A DNA stretch of 64,000 nt, taken from the NCBI RefSeq assembly GCF_020618475.1, contig NZ_CP085335.1, forward strand, positions 930,001 to 994,000, in the 5' to 3' direction. The DNA comes from Haladaptatus halobius (GTDB taxonomy: Archaea; Halobacteriota; Halobacteria; Halobacteriales; Haladaptataceae). Shown piece after piece: positions 1-8,368 of this stretch. The notes below the pieces were generated by a model. The model did not search any database, had not been told where the DNA came from, and saw nothing but the letters and a program-made list of their open reading frames with translations. A program made the translations under genes and the position numbers. Position 1 is the first letter of the stretch. Each line of letters opens with the position of its first letter.

Positions 1-1
1 G

Positions 2-247
2 TTCGACAGCGGAATCCGCCGCGGTGCGGACGCCCTCCGGGCGATCGCACTCGGTGCGGACGCGGTCATGCTCGGCCGTCCGTACATCTATGGCCTCGCG
101 GTCGCCGGGGCCGACGGCGTCCGAGAAGTGCTCCGGAACTTCCTCGCCGACCTCGATCTGACCCTCGCCCTGTCGGGCCACGCCTCGTTCGAGGAGATAG
201 ACCGGTCGGTGTTAGTGGAAACGGACGGAACGCAGGCCGGCGAGTGA
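2..247 (+). CDS. FMN-dependent alpha-hydroxyacid oxidase/dehydrogenase, C-terminal part
   Basis: Only the last 81 residues lie in the window; the gene begins to the left. The fragment carries the C-terminal signature of the FMN-dependent alpha-hydroxyacid dehydrogenase family (lactate oxidase, glycolate oxidase, lactate 2-monooxygenase): DSGIRRGADALRAIALGADA followed by VMLGRPYIYGLA. In this family that region forms the last strands of the TIM barrel and binds the FMN phosphate, and the enzyme oxidises a 2-hydroxyacid to a 2-oxoacid. The exact substrate cannot be read from this piece. It ends in TGA about 155 bases before the next start, so it probably belongs to a separate transcript. Confidence 0.85.
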   Translation, partial: FDSGIRRGADALRAIALGADAVMLGRPYIYGLAVAGADGVREVLRNFLADLDLTLALSGHASFEEIDRSVLVETDGTQAGE

Positions 248-367
248 GTCGTTTCACCGACCGTCGGGGCCGGAAATCGAGAGTGCGTAAATCGCGAGCG
301 ACGAACCGTCGTGAACGATTTGGATAAGCTTCAGAACGGCCCACCACGATTCAAAAGATTGAGAGAA

Positions 368-375
368 TTTATAAG
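368..375 (+). promoter_or_regulatory. TATA box for the HalOD1-DUF7504 gene
   Basis: The A/T block tttataag stands about 30 bases before the ATG at 404, the usual archaeal TATA spacing for a leaderless or very short-leader transcript. A purine-rich stretch (gggagaag) just before the ATG could also serve as a ribosome binding site. This is the main reason for preferring the start at 404 over the upstream ATG at 311. Confidence 0.5.
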
Positions 376-403
376 TAATACAGTGCTATTTGGGAGAAGA
401 ACC

Positions 404-1360
404 ATGGATGGAGAGGACGGTAGTGGCCGGTCATCGGAATCCGGCATCACGAAGGTACACGAGCCGAATGCATGGCGAAACGACCGAATGCTCGGCACGA
501 CGGTGGTCGAAACCGTCGCCGAAGCGGCCGGAGTAACGCCCGCCGATATAGAAGTACCGCTGTACGACGTTATCGACCCGGACGCGCTCGATGCCCTGTT
601 CGCTCCCAGACCGGACGGGAGAGACCGAACCGCCGGAACGGTCTCGTTCGCGCTCCACGGGCACTACGTTACGGTCTCCGCGGACGGCGTCGTGGAGGTC
701 GAATCCGAACTCGCCCGGATAAAGCAGACGGGCGGAAACCTCCTACTCACGGGGCTAGTGCCCGACCACGTCGTGGATGCGGCCAGCGTCCAACTGTTAG
801 GACGGGACGACCCGGACAGGACGCAGGTCGTCGCGCTCCACGACCGAAACGTGACGACGGCTAGCGGAAGACTCTCGGGTGCCGGGACGACCTCGAACGA
901 CGGTCGCGTCCTCAACTTCAGCACCGAAGCCCGGTCGGCGGTTTCCGATGCGGCCGGTGCGTCCGCCACGGCCGACTATCGCGTGACGGAGGTCGTCGGA
1001 GATATTTTCGACTTCCAGCGGGAGATCGACCGAACGTTACGGGAGATCGACTACGAACGCCGCGGACTGAACCCTGCCGAACTTCGGTTCTGTTTCGATT
1101 CCCTCCGCCCGGTCGTCGACGAACATCGGGAGAGCGACGTGACGCAGTTCCTCGAAGGCTGTTTCGACACCGTCGAAGACCTCTCCGGAGTGGCCCACTA
1201 CGTCCTTCCGGCGGAACTGGACACCCCCGAGGTGGCCGCCATCGAACCCTTGTTCGACGCCACGGTCGAACTTCGCGTCGGCGAAATGGGTCCCGAGCAA
1301 CGCTGGCACCTCCCCGACACGGAGTTTACGACAGATTGGTTCGGTCTCGAACTCGAGTAG
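404..1360 (+). CDS. HalOD1 output domain fused to DUF7504 domain
   Basis: This 318-residue protein has two parts. Residues about 20-110 match the haloarchaeal HalOD1 output domain (LGTTVVETVAEAAGV, then YDVIDPDALDALF and FALHGHYVTVSADGVV). The remainder resembles the haloarchaeal DUF7504 domain (GGNLLLTGLVPDHVVDA, RLSGAG, NPAELRFCFDSLRPVVDE). HalOD1 is regarded as an output domain of haloarchaeal signalling proteins, and DUF7504 has no known function. The in-frame ATG at 311 would add 31 basic residues, but the TATA box at 368 and the purine block before 404 favour the shorter form. The CHAT protease gene starts 75 bases downstream on the same strand, so the two are probably co-expressed. Domain names come from memory of family patterns, not a search. 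Confidence 0.75.
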   Translation: MDGEDGSGRSSESGITKVHEPNAWRNDRMLGTTVVETVAEAAGVTPADIEVPLYDVIDPDALDALFAPRPDGRDRTAGTVSFALHGHYVTVSADGVVEVESELARIKQTGGNLLLTGLVPDHVVDAASVQLLGRDDPDRTQVVALHDRNVTTASGRLSGAGTTSNDGRVLNFSTEARSAVSDAAGASATADYRVTEVVGDIFDFQREIDRTLREIDYERRGLNPAELRFCFDSLRPVVDEHRESDVTQFLEGCFDTVEDLSGVAHYVLPAELDTPEVAAIEPLFDATVELRVGEMGPEQRWHLPDTEFTTDWFGLELE

Positions 1361-1435
1361 AATGGGCGGAAATCGTCCACCCGCCGATACGTCGGCGAGT
1401 GGTCGCCGGACGGAAGTCGGACGGGGGAGATCCGC

Positions 1436-3580
1436 GTGAAACCGACGTTCTCGCCGACCGACGGCCCTCGACTGTCGGTGTTCGACCCCATCCACGACCG
1501 TCGGTTCGAACTCGGAACGTCCTCGCCGGTTCGTCCCATACGAATCGACACCGACCGGTTCACCGTCCCGACCGACAACGCAGTCGAGATCGACACCGCT
1601 CGACTGGTGCTCCCGTACTTCGTCGAAGCCCACATCCGCCACGGGGACGGCACCCTCGTCCGCGAACTCGAACGGGATAGTCGGGAGAAACTGGCGGCGG
1701 CGGAATACTGTATCGAACTCCACGCGCCCATCAAGCTCTCCCTCTTCGTCGAGAGCGAGGTGACGGTCACGTCCGCGCTCGAACGCGTCGCCTTCGATTT
1801 CGGAGCGGAGACGACCGTGCGAGTCGGCGCGCGGTCGTATCACGAACGCCCGGCCGATACGGTGCGGACGACGGCCGACGCGGAGGACGTGATGGCGGCG
1901 ATATCGACGTTCGGATCGGCGCTGAAAACGACCAGCCCCGAACGGTCGTTTCCCACCCTCCGCGGCCACCCGCCCGCCATCGAACTCGGCGACCGACTGG
2001 AAATCCCCGACAGACTGACGCCCCCCGACACCGGCATCCACATCGAAATTCCCCCCGAGCGCGAACGGGTGTACGTCGTCGCCCCGCTCGCGTACTACCT
2101 CGGGGCGACCGTCGTTCCGGGGGAGCGGTCGCGCATCGTCACCGACAGCGGGTTCGAACACTCATTGGACGCCGACCGCGGATTCGACGCGGAGGTCGAA
2201 CGGGTCCTCAAACAGGTGTTGTTCTTCGACTGTCTGGTCAGGACGGAGGGGCTGTACCCGGTCGAACTCCACGAGCGTCGTGCCGTGGAAGGGAACGTCG
2301 AACTCCCGCTCGCAGACCTGTACGACGAGTCACTCTCCGAGCGACTCGACGCCTACCTTTCGGTACCGTTCGACGCCGTTCGGGACGCGGTTCCGACGTG
2401 GCGGCTCTCGATGTCGGTGACCCCGGAAGCGGACAACGTCGCGTTGCTTCCGTACCTCGTCGACGAGCTCGCGGTCGTGCAGCGAGCGACGGCGGGGACG
2501 TCCGGGCGAACGCGGGCAACGACGCCGTCGTACGTGGACGAGTTCGTGCGCTCGGGAGAATCGAGTCGCTCGGCGTCGTTCGCTCGTCCGGCGGAACTCA
2601 CTCGCTCGACGGAGTTCGGTCGGTCGATGGACGTTCGTCGCGGACGGGAGGAGATCGACGAACCGTACGTCGCACCTGCGGAGACCGACGCGCTGGAGCA
2701 GGCGTGGCTCGGAATCGGACGGCCGTTCGGCGCGAACAAGCTGCTCCGGAGCGCGTTCGACCACCGCTGGGAGCGAACCGCATCCGACGGCGATATCGAC
2801 ATCGACATCGTCTGCAACGACGACCGGATGCGCGCCGAGTACGATCACGACGACCGCGCGCTGTACGGCCAGCGGGACGAACTCCCGTTCGACGTCACCG
2901 TCCACGAGAACCTCACCACCTCGGCGCTGGAGCGACTGCTTGCGTCGGAGACGGATTTCCTCCACTACATCGGTCACATCGACGAGCGGGGATTCGTCTG
3001 CGCGGACGGAACGCTCGACGCGCGGTCGCTCGACGAAACTGGCGTCGAGACGTTCTTCCTGAACGGCTGTAACTCCTATCGACAGGGTTTCGGTCTCGTC
3101 GAAAATGGTAGCGTCGGTGGAATCGTCACGCACGGCGACGTCGGCAACGACGGGGCCATCGCCATCGGTCGGCAAGTCGCGCGCCTACTCAACGCGGGCT
3201 TTTCGCTCCGCTCGGCGCTGGCGGTCGTCGGAGAGCACCGGCTCGTGGCGAAGCAGTACACCGTCATCGGCGACGGGAGCGTCGAGGTCGCGCAGAGCGA
3301 GAGCAGCTTTCCGGCGCTGTATCGGCTCCACACCGACGGGACGGACGACGAGTACCGCGTGAAAATAACGACGTATCCGACGGCGGACAGGGGAATCGGT
3401 TCCCTCTACGTCCCGTACCTCGACGACGTCGACTCCTACTTCCTCGCCGGCGGGGCGATTCCGGAGTTCTCCGTTTCGGCCGCCGAACTCATCTACCTCT
3501 TCCAACTGGAACAGCTTCCCGTCTTCTTCGACGGTGAGCTCCGCTGGTCGACGGAACTCTCCTTCGACCTCCTGTCCTAA
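1436..3580 (+). CDS. CHAT domain caspase-like protease
   Basis: This 714-residue protein starts at GTG behind a strong purine site (acgggggaga). The C-terminal ~250 residues look like a CHAT (caspase HetF-associated) peptidase domain: HYIGHIDERG with the probable catalytic His at 514, and FLNGCNSYRQG with the probable catalytic Cys at 545, followed by GGIVTHGDVGN and a helical end. The N-terminal ~360 residues are beta-rich and match no domain I recognise. Around residues 365-405 is a low-complexity stretch with repeated R-S and S-F motifs, possibly a linker or cleavage zone. It follows the HalOD1-DUF7504 gene and converges on a 46-residue membrane peptide gene with which its stop region overlaps by four bases. 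CHAT proteases elsewhere are activated by sensor domains and cut partner proteins; the target here is unknown. Confidence 0.78.
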   Translation: MKPTFSPTDGPRLSVFDPIHDRRFELGTSSPVRPIRIDTDRFTVPTDNAVEIDTARLVLPYFVEAHIRHGDGTLVRELERDSREKLAAAEYCIELHAPIKLSLFVESEVTVTSALERVAFDFGAETTVRVGARSYHERPADTVRTTADAEDVMAAISTFGSALKTTSPERSFPTLRGHPPAIELGDRLEIPDRLTPPDTGIHIEIPPERERVYVVAPLAYYLGATVVPGERSRIVTDSGFEHSLDADRGFDAEVERVLKQVLFFDCLVRTEGLYPVELHERRAVEGNVELPLADLYDESLSERLDAYLSVPFDAVRDAVPTWRLSMSVTPEADNVALLPYLVDELAVVQRATAGTSGRTRATTPSYVDEFVRSGESSRSASFARPAELTRSTEFGRSMDVRRGREEIDEPYVAPAETDALEQAWLGIGRPFGANKLLRSAFDHRWERTASDGDIDIDIVCNDDRMRAEYDHDDRALYGQRDELPFDVTVHENLTTSALERLLASETDFLHYIGHIDERGFVCADGTLDARSLDETGVETFFLNGCNSYRQGFGLVENGSVGGIVTHGDVGNDGAIAIGRQVARLLNAGFSLRSALAVVGEHRLVAKQYTVIGDGSVEVAQSESSFPALYRLHTDGTDDEYRVKITTYPTADRGIGSLYVPYLDDVDSYFLAGGAIPEFSVSAAELIYLFQLEQLPVFFDGELRWSTELSFDLLS

Positions 3581-3717
3581 GGTCCGGAGATGCCGCCGCC
3601 GTGCGCAGCCGCGGTGTTACCCGCTTGCGTCAGCGCGAGCAGGACAGCGAAGGCGACGCCCATCATTCGTGGATTCTCTGCGAGGTAGTTCCGTAACGCT
3701 TCGTTTCTCTGCGACAT
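3577..3717 (-). CDS. Small single-pass membrane peptide, DUF7503-like
   Basis: A 46-residue ORF runs opposite to the CHAT gene. The peptide has a polar N-terminus (MSQRNEALRNYLAENPR), one hydrophobic helix (MMGVAFAVLLALTQAGNTAA) and a Gly-rich tail (HGGGISGP). The ENPR-MMG-V-F and LTQAGN pattern is that of the haloarchaeal DUF7503 family of tiny proteins, as far as I recall. Its last codons overlap the last four bases of the CHAT gene on the other strand. A convincing archaeal TATA element lies about 30 bases upstream of the ATG, which supports real transcription. Function is unknown; a membrane effector or substrate for the neighbouring protease is an inference from position only. Confidence 0.7.
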   Translation of the reverse strand: MSQRNEALRNYLAENPRMMGVAFAVLLALTQAGNTAAAHGGGISGP

Positions 3718-3742
3718 GCAGGCTTACGGGTGCGTCCGGAGG

Positions 3743-3754
3743 ACATATATTTAT
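3743..3754 (-). promoter_or_regulatory. TATA box for the small membrane peptide gene
   Basis: On the minus strand the block reads gataaatatatg, an excellent A/T-rich TATA element. It is centred about 30 bases before the ATG at 3717, as expected for a leaderless haloarchaeal transcript. The 3755-4013 stretch beyond it holds no convincing gene. A second A/T element (catatatttt) near 3938-3947 probably drives the DUF7344 gene. Confidence 0.5.
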
Positions 3755-4013
3755 CTTAAGGATTAATATCCGGAAGTAATTGTGGCATGCCATTTTCTCC
3801 CGAAGATAATCAGCTTCTAGTCCGGCGGTACACTCGGATTACCCCGCGGTAATCGCCTCTTTTCTTGCTTCGGTCGAATAAACGACGGATTTCCGCGCAG
3901 TAACCCATCCGTTTCCGTTCGTACGGTCTGCTCTGCGCATATATTTTCACCAACTGTTCTATGATGAAATTATCGTGTGGTTTTATCCGTCGACCGACCA
4001 AGAATTGGTGACC

Positions 4014-4412
4014 ATGTCGAACGACGCCTTCGAGTTGCTGATTCGAGAACACGGCTCGGTCAAACCGCTCGACGACGTTCTCGTCGACGGCGACGTTTCT
4101 CTGGAGGTGATTCTGGACGTACTCGCCAACCGTCGCCGCCGATACGTTCTCTACTATCTCCGCGAGCACGGGACGGCGGTCGTCGAATCGCTCGTCGAAC
4201 ACGTTCGAACGAGGGAAGGGGAGACGGCTATCGCGCCGTCGCCGTCCGAGCAGCGACGACTCCGCGTGGAGTTACTCCACACGCACCTCCCGAAACTCGC
4301 CAGCGCCGACGTCGTGCGGTTCGAGCGGGCGGGGGAGTTCGTGGAGTACGACGCGCAGTCCGAGGCGTTCGAACTGTTTCTGGAACTCGCGGCGAACGTT
4401 GAGGAGAGCTAA
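4014..4412 (+). CDS. DUF7344 winged-helix protein
   Basis: This 132-residue protein has the haloarchaeal DUF7344 pattern: ILDVLANRRRRYVLYYLRE as the first helix pair of a winged helix-turn-helix, then LVEHVRTREGE, then RVELLHTHLPKLASADVVRF. The family is presumed to bind DNA or to take part in regulation, but no function is established. I chose the ATG at 4014 because a GGTG motif precedes it; a GTG at 3975 would add 13 residues and sits at leaderless distance from the TATA block near 3940, so it is a real alternative. It lies just outside the CHAT module and is one of three DUF7344 genes in the window (the others at 20433, broken, and 52718). Confidence 0.75.
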   Translation: MSNDAFELLIREHGSVKPLDDVLVDGDVSLEVILDVLANRRRRYVLYYLREHGTAVVESLVEHVRTREGETAIAPSPSEQRRLRVELLHTHLPKLASADVVRFERAGEFVEYDAQSEAFELFLELAANVEES

Positions 4413-4463
4413 CCCCGGCAGCAAACGAAATCGGATCTCCGAAGATACGCCGGGCGTTCCGGA

Positions 4464-6008
4464 TTACGACCGCTCTCGGAGTTCGAACTTCTGTACCTTT
4501 CCGGTGGTCGTCCGGGGCAGTTCCTCCACGAACTCGACCTCGCGGGGGTGTTTGTACGCGGCGAGGTTGTCCAGACAGAATTCTCGAATCTCGTCGGCCG
4601 TCACGTCGGCGTCCGGAACCGGGACGACGACGGCTTTCACCGTCTCGTTTCGGCGCTCGTCCGGAACGCCGATGACAGCCACGTCCGCGACCGCCTCGTG
4701 CTCGAAGAGGAGTTCCTCGACCTCGCGGGGATAGACGTTGTAGCCCGCCGTGTTAATCATGTGTTTCTTCCGGTCGACCACGTAGAAGAAGCCGTCCTCG
4801 TCCCAGTAGCCGATGTCGCCCGTGTGGAACCAGCGTTCGCCGTCCGCCTCCGTGAACGCCTCCTCAGTCGCCTCGGGCAGTCCGGCGTAGCCGAGCATCA
4901 CGTTCGGCCCGGCGACGACTATCTCGCCGGTCACGTTGTCCAACTCCGCGTCGTCTTCGGCGAGCGGCCCTTCCTCGACCGGCGGAAGTTCCTCGAAGTC
5001 GTCGCCGACCACGCGAGAGTTGACGCCTGGAACGGTCGTTCCGATGCTCCCGACGCGTCGCCCATCATCGGGCGTGTTGAAGTGCGTGACGGGACTCGTC
5101 TCGGTCAGGCCGTAGCCCTCGTAGATCTTCGCGTCGTACAGCTCCTCGAAGCGTCGGAGCACTTCGATGGGGATTCCTCCTCCGCCCACTCCAGCGAGTC
5201 GAATCGAAGCGAGGTCGAACTCCTCCGCATTCGGCTGGTTGATGATATCGTTGTACATCGCGGGCACGCCGTGCATCAGCGTCAGTTCCGCGCCTTCGAT
5301 GAGCGAGAGCGCCTGCTGGGCGTCCCACGAGGGGAGCGGGTAGAACGCCCCGCCGCGGAACAGCGTGGCGTTCATACAGACCGTCATGCCGTAGATGTGG
5401 AACAGGGGGAGGACGCCCAATTGCGAGTCGTCCGGGCAGATTCCCCCCGGAATGAGGTCGGCCGCCGCTGCGGCGTTCGAGGCGAGGTTGTGGTGCGTGA
5501 GTCGCACGCCTTTGGGCGTTCCGGTCGTGCCGCTGGTGTACGGCTGCACCGCGAGGTCGTCGTACGCGCGGTCGGCGGTCTCGGGGTCGCCCTCGCCGAG
5601 AAACTCCTCGAACCCGCCGTCGCCCACGGATGCGACGTGCTCCACGTCGGTGTCCTCGCGGACTTCGTCCACGAACGGAACGAGATCCGGAAGCGTCACG
5701 ACGACTCGCGCGCCGCTGTCCGCGAGCAGGTGGCTTATCTCCCGCGCTCGGTACTGCGGGTTCATCGGGACGACGACGCCGCCGGCTCTGAGCGTCCCGT
5801 GAAACGCGGCGACGAACTGCGGCACGTTCGGCAGGTACAGCGCGACTCGGTCGTCGACGCCGACGCCGCGCTCCGTCAGCCCCGCGGCGAAGCCGTCGAT
5901 CCGTTCCCAAAGCTCGCGATACGTCAGCGCTCTGTCGTCGGTAATGACGGCCGGGTCGTCCGGGTGTTCGCGTACTGTCTCCCTGACGTCATTGACGAGG
6001 TTCGCCAT
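4464..6008 (-). CDS. AMP-dependent acyl-CoA ligase (long-chain fatty acid type)
   Basis: This 514-residue enzyme belongs to the class I adenylate-forming family. It activates a carboxylic acid with ATP to the acyl-adenylate and then transfers it to CoA. The AMP-binding motif YTSGTTGTPKGVRLTHHN is present near residue 170. Further along are YEGYGLTETSPVT (A5 motif), the hinge region GDIGYWDEDGFFYVVDRKK and the catalytic lysine motif RTTTGKVQKFELRE at the C-terminus. The size and the YPREVEELL motif fit medium/long-chain fatty acid CoA ligases, but the substrate is not certain. Start is the ATG at 6008 (MANLVNDVRETV). It is divergent from a DUF2270 membrane protein, the same partnership seen again at 61-63 kb. 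Confidence 0.88.
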   Translation of the reverse strand: MANLVNDVRETVREHPDDPAVITDDRALTYRELWERIDGFAAGLTERGVGVDDRVALYLPNVPQFVAAFHGTLRAGGVVVPMNPQYRAREISHLLADSGARVVVTLPDLVPFVDEVREDTDVEHVASVGDGGFEEFLGEGDPETADRAYDDLAVQPYTSGTTGTPKGVRLTHHNLASNAAAAADLIPGGICPDDSQLGVLPLFHIYGMTVCMNATLFRGGAFYPLPSWDAQQALSLIEGAELTLMHGVPAMYNDIINQPNAEEFDLASIRLAGVGGGGIPIEVLRRFEELYDAKIYEGYGLTETSPVTHFNTPDDGRRVGSIGTTVPGVNSRVVGDDFEELPPVEEGPLAEDDAELDNVTGEIVVAGPNVMLGYAGLPEATEEAFTEADGERWFHTGDIGYWDEDGFFYVVDRKKHMINTAGYNVYPREVEELLFEHEAVADVAVIGVPDERRNETVKAVVVPVPDADVTADEIREFCLDNLAAYKHPREVEFVEELPRTTTGKVQKFELRERS

Positions 6009-6194
6009 GACTAATGATAACGAAGACACCGGTCTAAAGTGTTTGGCACACAGCAACACGGACCGTAGACCCTGCGAGGAATCACGAACCGTCGCCGCCG
6101 ACGTCGAAGTGGCGGAGCACGGCGGGGAGCGTCGCGGTTCGAAATCCGGTCGAGTCGCCGTCACGGCAAAGTTCGAGGGTGCCGTCTTCCGACC

Positions 6195-6872
6195 ATGAGC
6201 GACGACGAAAACGAGGATTACGACCCCGAAGCACCGGAACACCGAGAAATCGGTCGCGGGGTGGCGACGGAGGATACGGAGTTCGGCACGGCGCTCGCGC
6301 ACTTCTACCGGGGGGAAATGGACAGGACGAACACGTGGCGACAGCGACTCGACCAGACGACGTACTGGGCGATCACGCTCATGGCGGCCATCCTGACGTG
6401 GGCGTTTTCGAGCCGCCAGAATCCGCACTACCTGCTGCTCATCGGAATACTCGTCGTGGCCGCGTTTCTCGGGATGGAAGCGCGACGCTATCGCGGCTAC
6501 GACATCTGGCGCTCTCGAATCCGCGTGTTACAGGAGAACGTGTTCTCCACCGCGCTGAACCTGGCCGAGGAAGTCGAGTCCGTCGATTGGCGCGCCGCGC
6601 TGAGCGACGACGTTCGCCGACCGACGCCGAACATCTCCACCGCGGCGGCGCTCGCCCACCGCCTCCGGCGGGTGTACCTCCCCCTCCTGGGTCTCCTCCT
6701 CGTCGCGTGGGTTATCCGCGTCTCGACGTTCGAGCCGAACCGGCCGTGGTCTCGAACCGCGGCGATAGGATCGATTCCCGGAACCGCCGTCGCCCTGTTC
6801 TACGTCGGGTTACTGGTCATCGCGCTCTGGCCGGGAACGCACCATGTGAGAGGCGAAATCTACGACGACTAG
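6195..6872 (+). CDS. DUF2270 integral membrane protein
   Basis: A 225-residue protein with an acidic N-terminus and about four membrane segments in two pairs: TTYWAITLMAAILTWAF with YLLLIGILVVAAFLGM, then LPLLGLLLVAWVIRV with AVALFYVGLLVIALW. The motif FYRGEMDRTNTWRQRLD and the cytosolic stretch RRYRGYDIWRSRIRVLQENV are characteristic of DUF2270, a family of unknown function. A paralogue at 60953 shares the same motifs. Both copies sit beside an acyl-CoA ligase gene, here divergently with a 186-base gap that should hold both promoters. A role with fatty-acid activation or membrane lipid handling is only an inference from that neighbourhood. Confidence 0.82.
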   Translation: MSDDENEDYDPEAPEHREIGRGVATEDTEFGTALAHFYRGEMDRTNTWRQRLDQTTYWAITLMAAILTWAFSSRQNPHYLLLIGILVVAAFLGMEARRYRGYDIWRSRIRVLQENVFSTALNLAEEVESVDWRAALSDDVRRPTPNISTAAALAHRLRRVYLPLLGLLLVAWVIRVSTFEPNRPWSRTAAIGSIPGTAVALFYVGLLVIALWPGTHHVRGEIYDD

Positions 6873-6937
6873 TCGCACCGGTCGTTCGCCTAAACGCTTA
6901 ACACGACCACCGTTGACCAGAGCACGGGGGATTTAGA

Positions 6938-7558
6938 ATGGCGACGTACGAACTACCAGACCTACCGTACGACTACGACGCACTGGAACCGAGCATCGAC
7001 GCGCGCATCATGGAGCTACACCACGACAAACACCATCAGGGGTACGTCGACGGTGCGAACTCCGCACTCGACAAACTGGAAACGATGCGGGAGAACGGCG
7101 AGTGGGGCGACGTGAAGGGGGTCGAGCGGAACCTCGCGTTCAACCTCTCAGGCCACGTCAACCACTCCGTGTTCTGGGAGAACATGTCGCCGGACGGCGG
7201 CGGCGACCCCGACGGCGAACTCGCCGCCGCCTTGGACGAGCACTTCGGAGGGGTCGACCAGTTCAAGTCGCACTTCTCAGAGGCCGCCAAAGGCGTCGAA
7301 GGCTCCGGTTGGGGGATGCTGCTGTACGACCACGCCGCCGGCAAGCCCATCGTGAGCATGGCCGAGAATCACCAGAACCAATCGCCGCAGGGGGCGACGC
7401 CGCTCCTCGTACTGGACGTGTGGGAGCACGCCTACTACCTCCAGTACGAGAACAACCGCGGCGAGTACGTGGACAACTTCTGGGACGTGGTGAACTGGGA
7501 CGACGTGGCGGAACGGTACGACCGGGCGAGCACGTGGACGCTCTCGGGAACCGAGTGA
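6938..7558 (+). CDS. sod: Superoxide dismutase (Mn/Fe family), copy 1
   Basis: A 206-residue Mn/Fe superoxide dismutase, full length for the family; it converts superoxide to hydrogen peroxide and oxygen. Metal ligands are visible: His28 in LHHDKHHQGYV, the His of GHVNHSVFW, and Asp and His of DVWEHAYYLQYENNR. The NMSPDGGGDPDGEL stretch is typical of haloarchaeal enzymes, which are usually manganese-dependent. The ATG at 6938 follows a cttaac promoter-like element near 6895. A second, clearly related enzyme follows about 120 bases later on the same strand, so the pair arose by tandem duplication. Confidence 0.93.
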   Translation: MATYELPDLPYDYDALEPSIDARIMELHHDKHHQGYVDGANSALDKLETMRENGEWGDVKGVERNLAFNLSGHVNHSVFWENMSPDGGGDPDGELAAALDEHFGGVDQFKSHFSEAAKGVEGSGWGMLLYDHAAGKPIVSMAENHQNQSPQGATPLLVLDVWEHAYYLQYENNRGEYVDNFWDVVNWDDVAERYDRASTWTLSGTE

Positions 7559-7678
7559 GTCGGCACGCAGAACGCCCACAACCGGACTATTTTGCCGCGA
7601 TGTCGTGCCGTATGCTATCAACCATCTCCTCAAAGTTTAACAGCACGAGGTGAGATGTGTAAGGTGGAGGAGCAAACT

Positions 7679-8290
7679 ATGCCAGAACAATCCAATGCGG
7701 AACTGCCACCGCTTCCGTACGACTACGACGCGCTGGAACCACACCTGTCCGAACAGGTGCTCACGTGGCACCACGACACGCACCATCAGGGCTACGTCAA
7801 CGGTCTGAACGGCGCCGAGGAGACGCTCGCGGAGAACCGCGAGTCCGGCGAGTTCGGCTCCTCGGGGTCGGCCATCCGCAACGTCACCCACAACGGCTGT
7901 GGACACTACCTCCACACGCTGTTCTGGGACAACATGGATCCGAACGGCGGCGGCGAACCCGAGGGCGAACTCGCCGACCGCATCGAGGAGGACTTCGGCT
8001 CCTACGAGGGCTGGAAGGGCGAGTTCGAGGCCGCCGCGAAGAACGCCTCCGGCTGGGCGCTGCTGGTCTACGACCCGGTCGCCAAGCAGCTCCGGAACCT
8101 CGTCGTAGACAAACACGACCAGGGCGCGCTCTGGGGTAGTCATCCCATCCTCGCACTCGACGTGTGGGAGCACTCCTACTACTACGACTACGGTCCGGAT
8201 CGCGGCGATTTCATCGACAACTTCTTCGAGGTCGTCGATTGGGACGAGGTTGCCGACCAGTTCGAGAACGTCGCGTCGCGGTTCGAGTAA
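7679..8290 (+). CDS. sod: Superoxide dismutase (Mn/Fe family), copy 2
   Basis: A 203-residue Mn/Fe superoxide dismutase. Ligands match those of the upstream copy: His in TWHHDTHHQGYV, the second His block in GHYLHTLFW, and DVWEHSYYYDYGPDRG. Compared with copy 1 it has GCGHYLHTLFWDNMDPNGGG in place of GHVNHSVFWENM, so the GHxxH spacing is kept while flanking residues differ. A ribosome binding site (ggtggagg) precedes the ATG, and a gtttaac element near 7637 could be its own promoter. That suggests the two copies are separately regulated, perhaps constitutive versus stress-induced; the sequence does not settle this. Confidence 0.92.
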   Translation: MPEQSNAELPPLPYDYDALEPHLSEQVLTWHHDTHHQGYVNGLNGAEETLAENRESGEFGSSGSAIRNVTHNGCGHYLHTLFWDNMDPNGGGEPEGELADRIEEDFGSYEGWKGEFEAAAKNASGWALLVYDPVAKQLRNLVVDKHDQGALWGSHPILALDVWEHSYYYDYGPDRGDFIDNFFEVVDWDEVADQFENVASRFE

Positions 8291-8368
8291 GGCCGAAGCT
8301 ACCGATATTTTTTGGACGAGATTCGCAGAAGAGCGGACGCCGTCCTTACAGTCGCGCCGGGAGCACGG

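Noticed and set aside
2530..2650. Short repeats within the CHAT gene as a mobile insertion
   Set aside because: The repeated cgctcg/gtcgtt-type bases encode a Ser/Arg/Phe low-complexity linker in frame; there are no flanking duplications.
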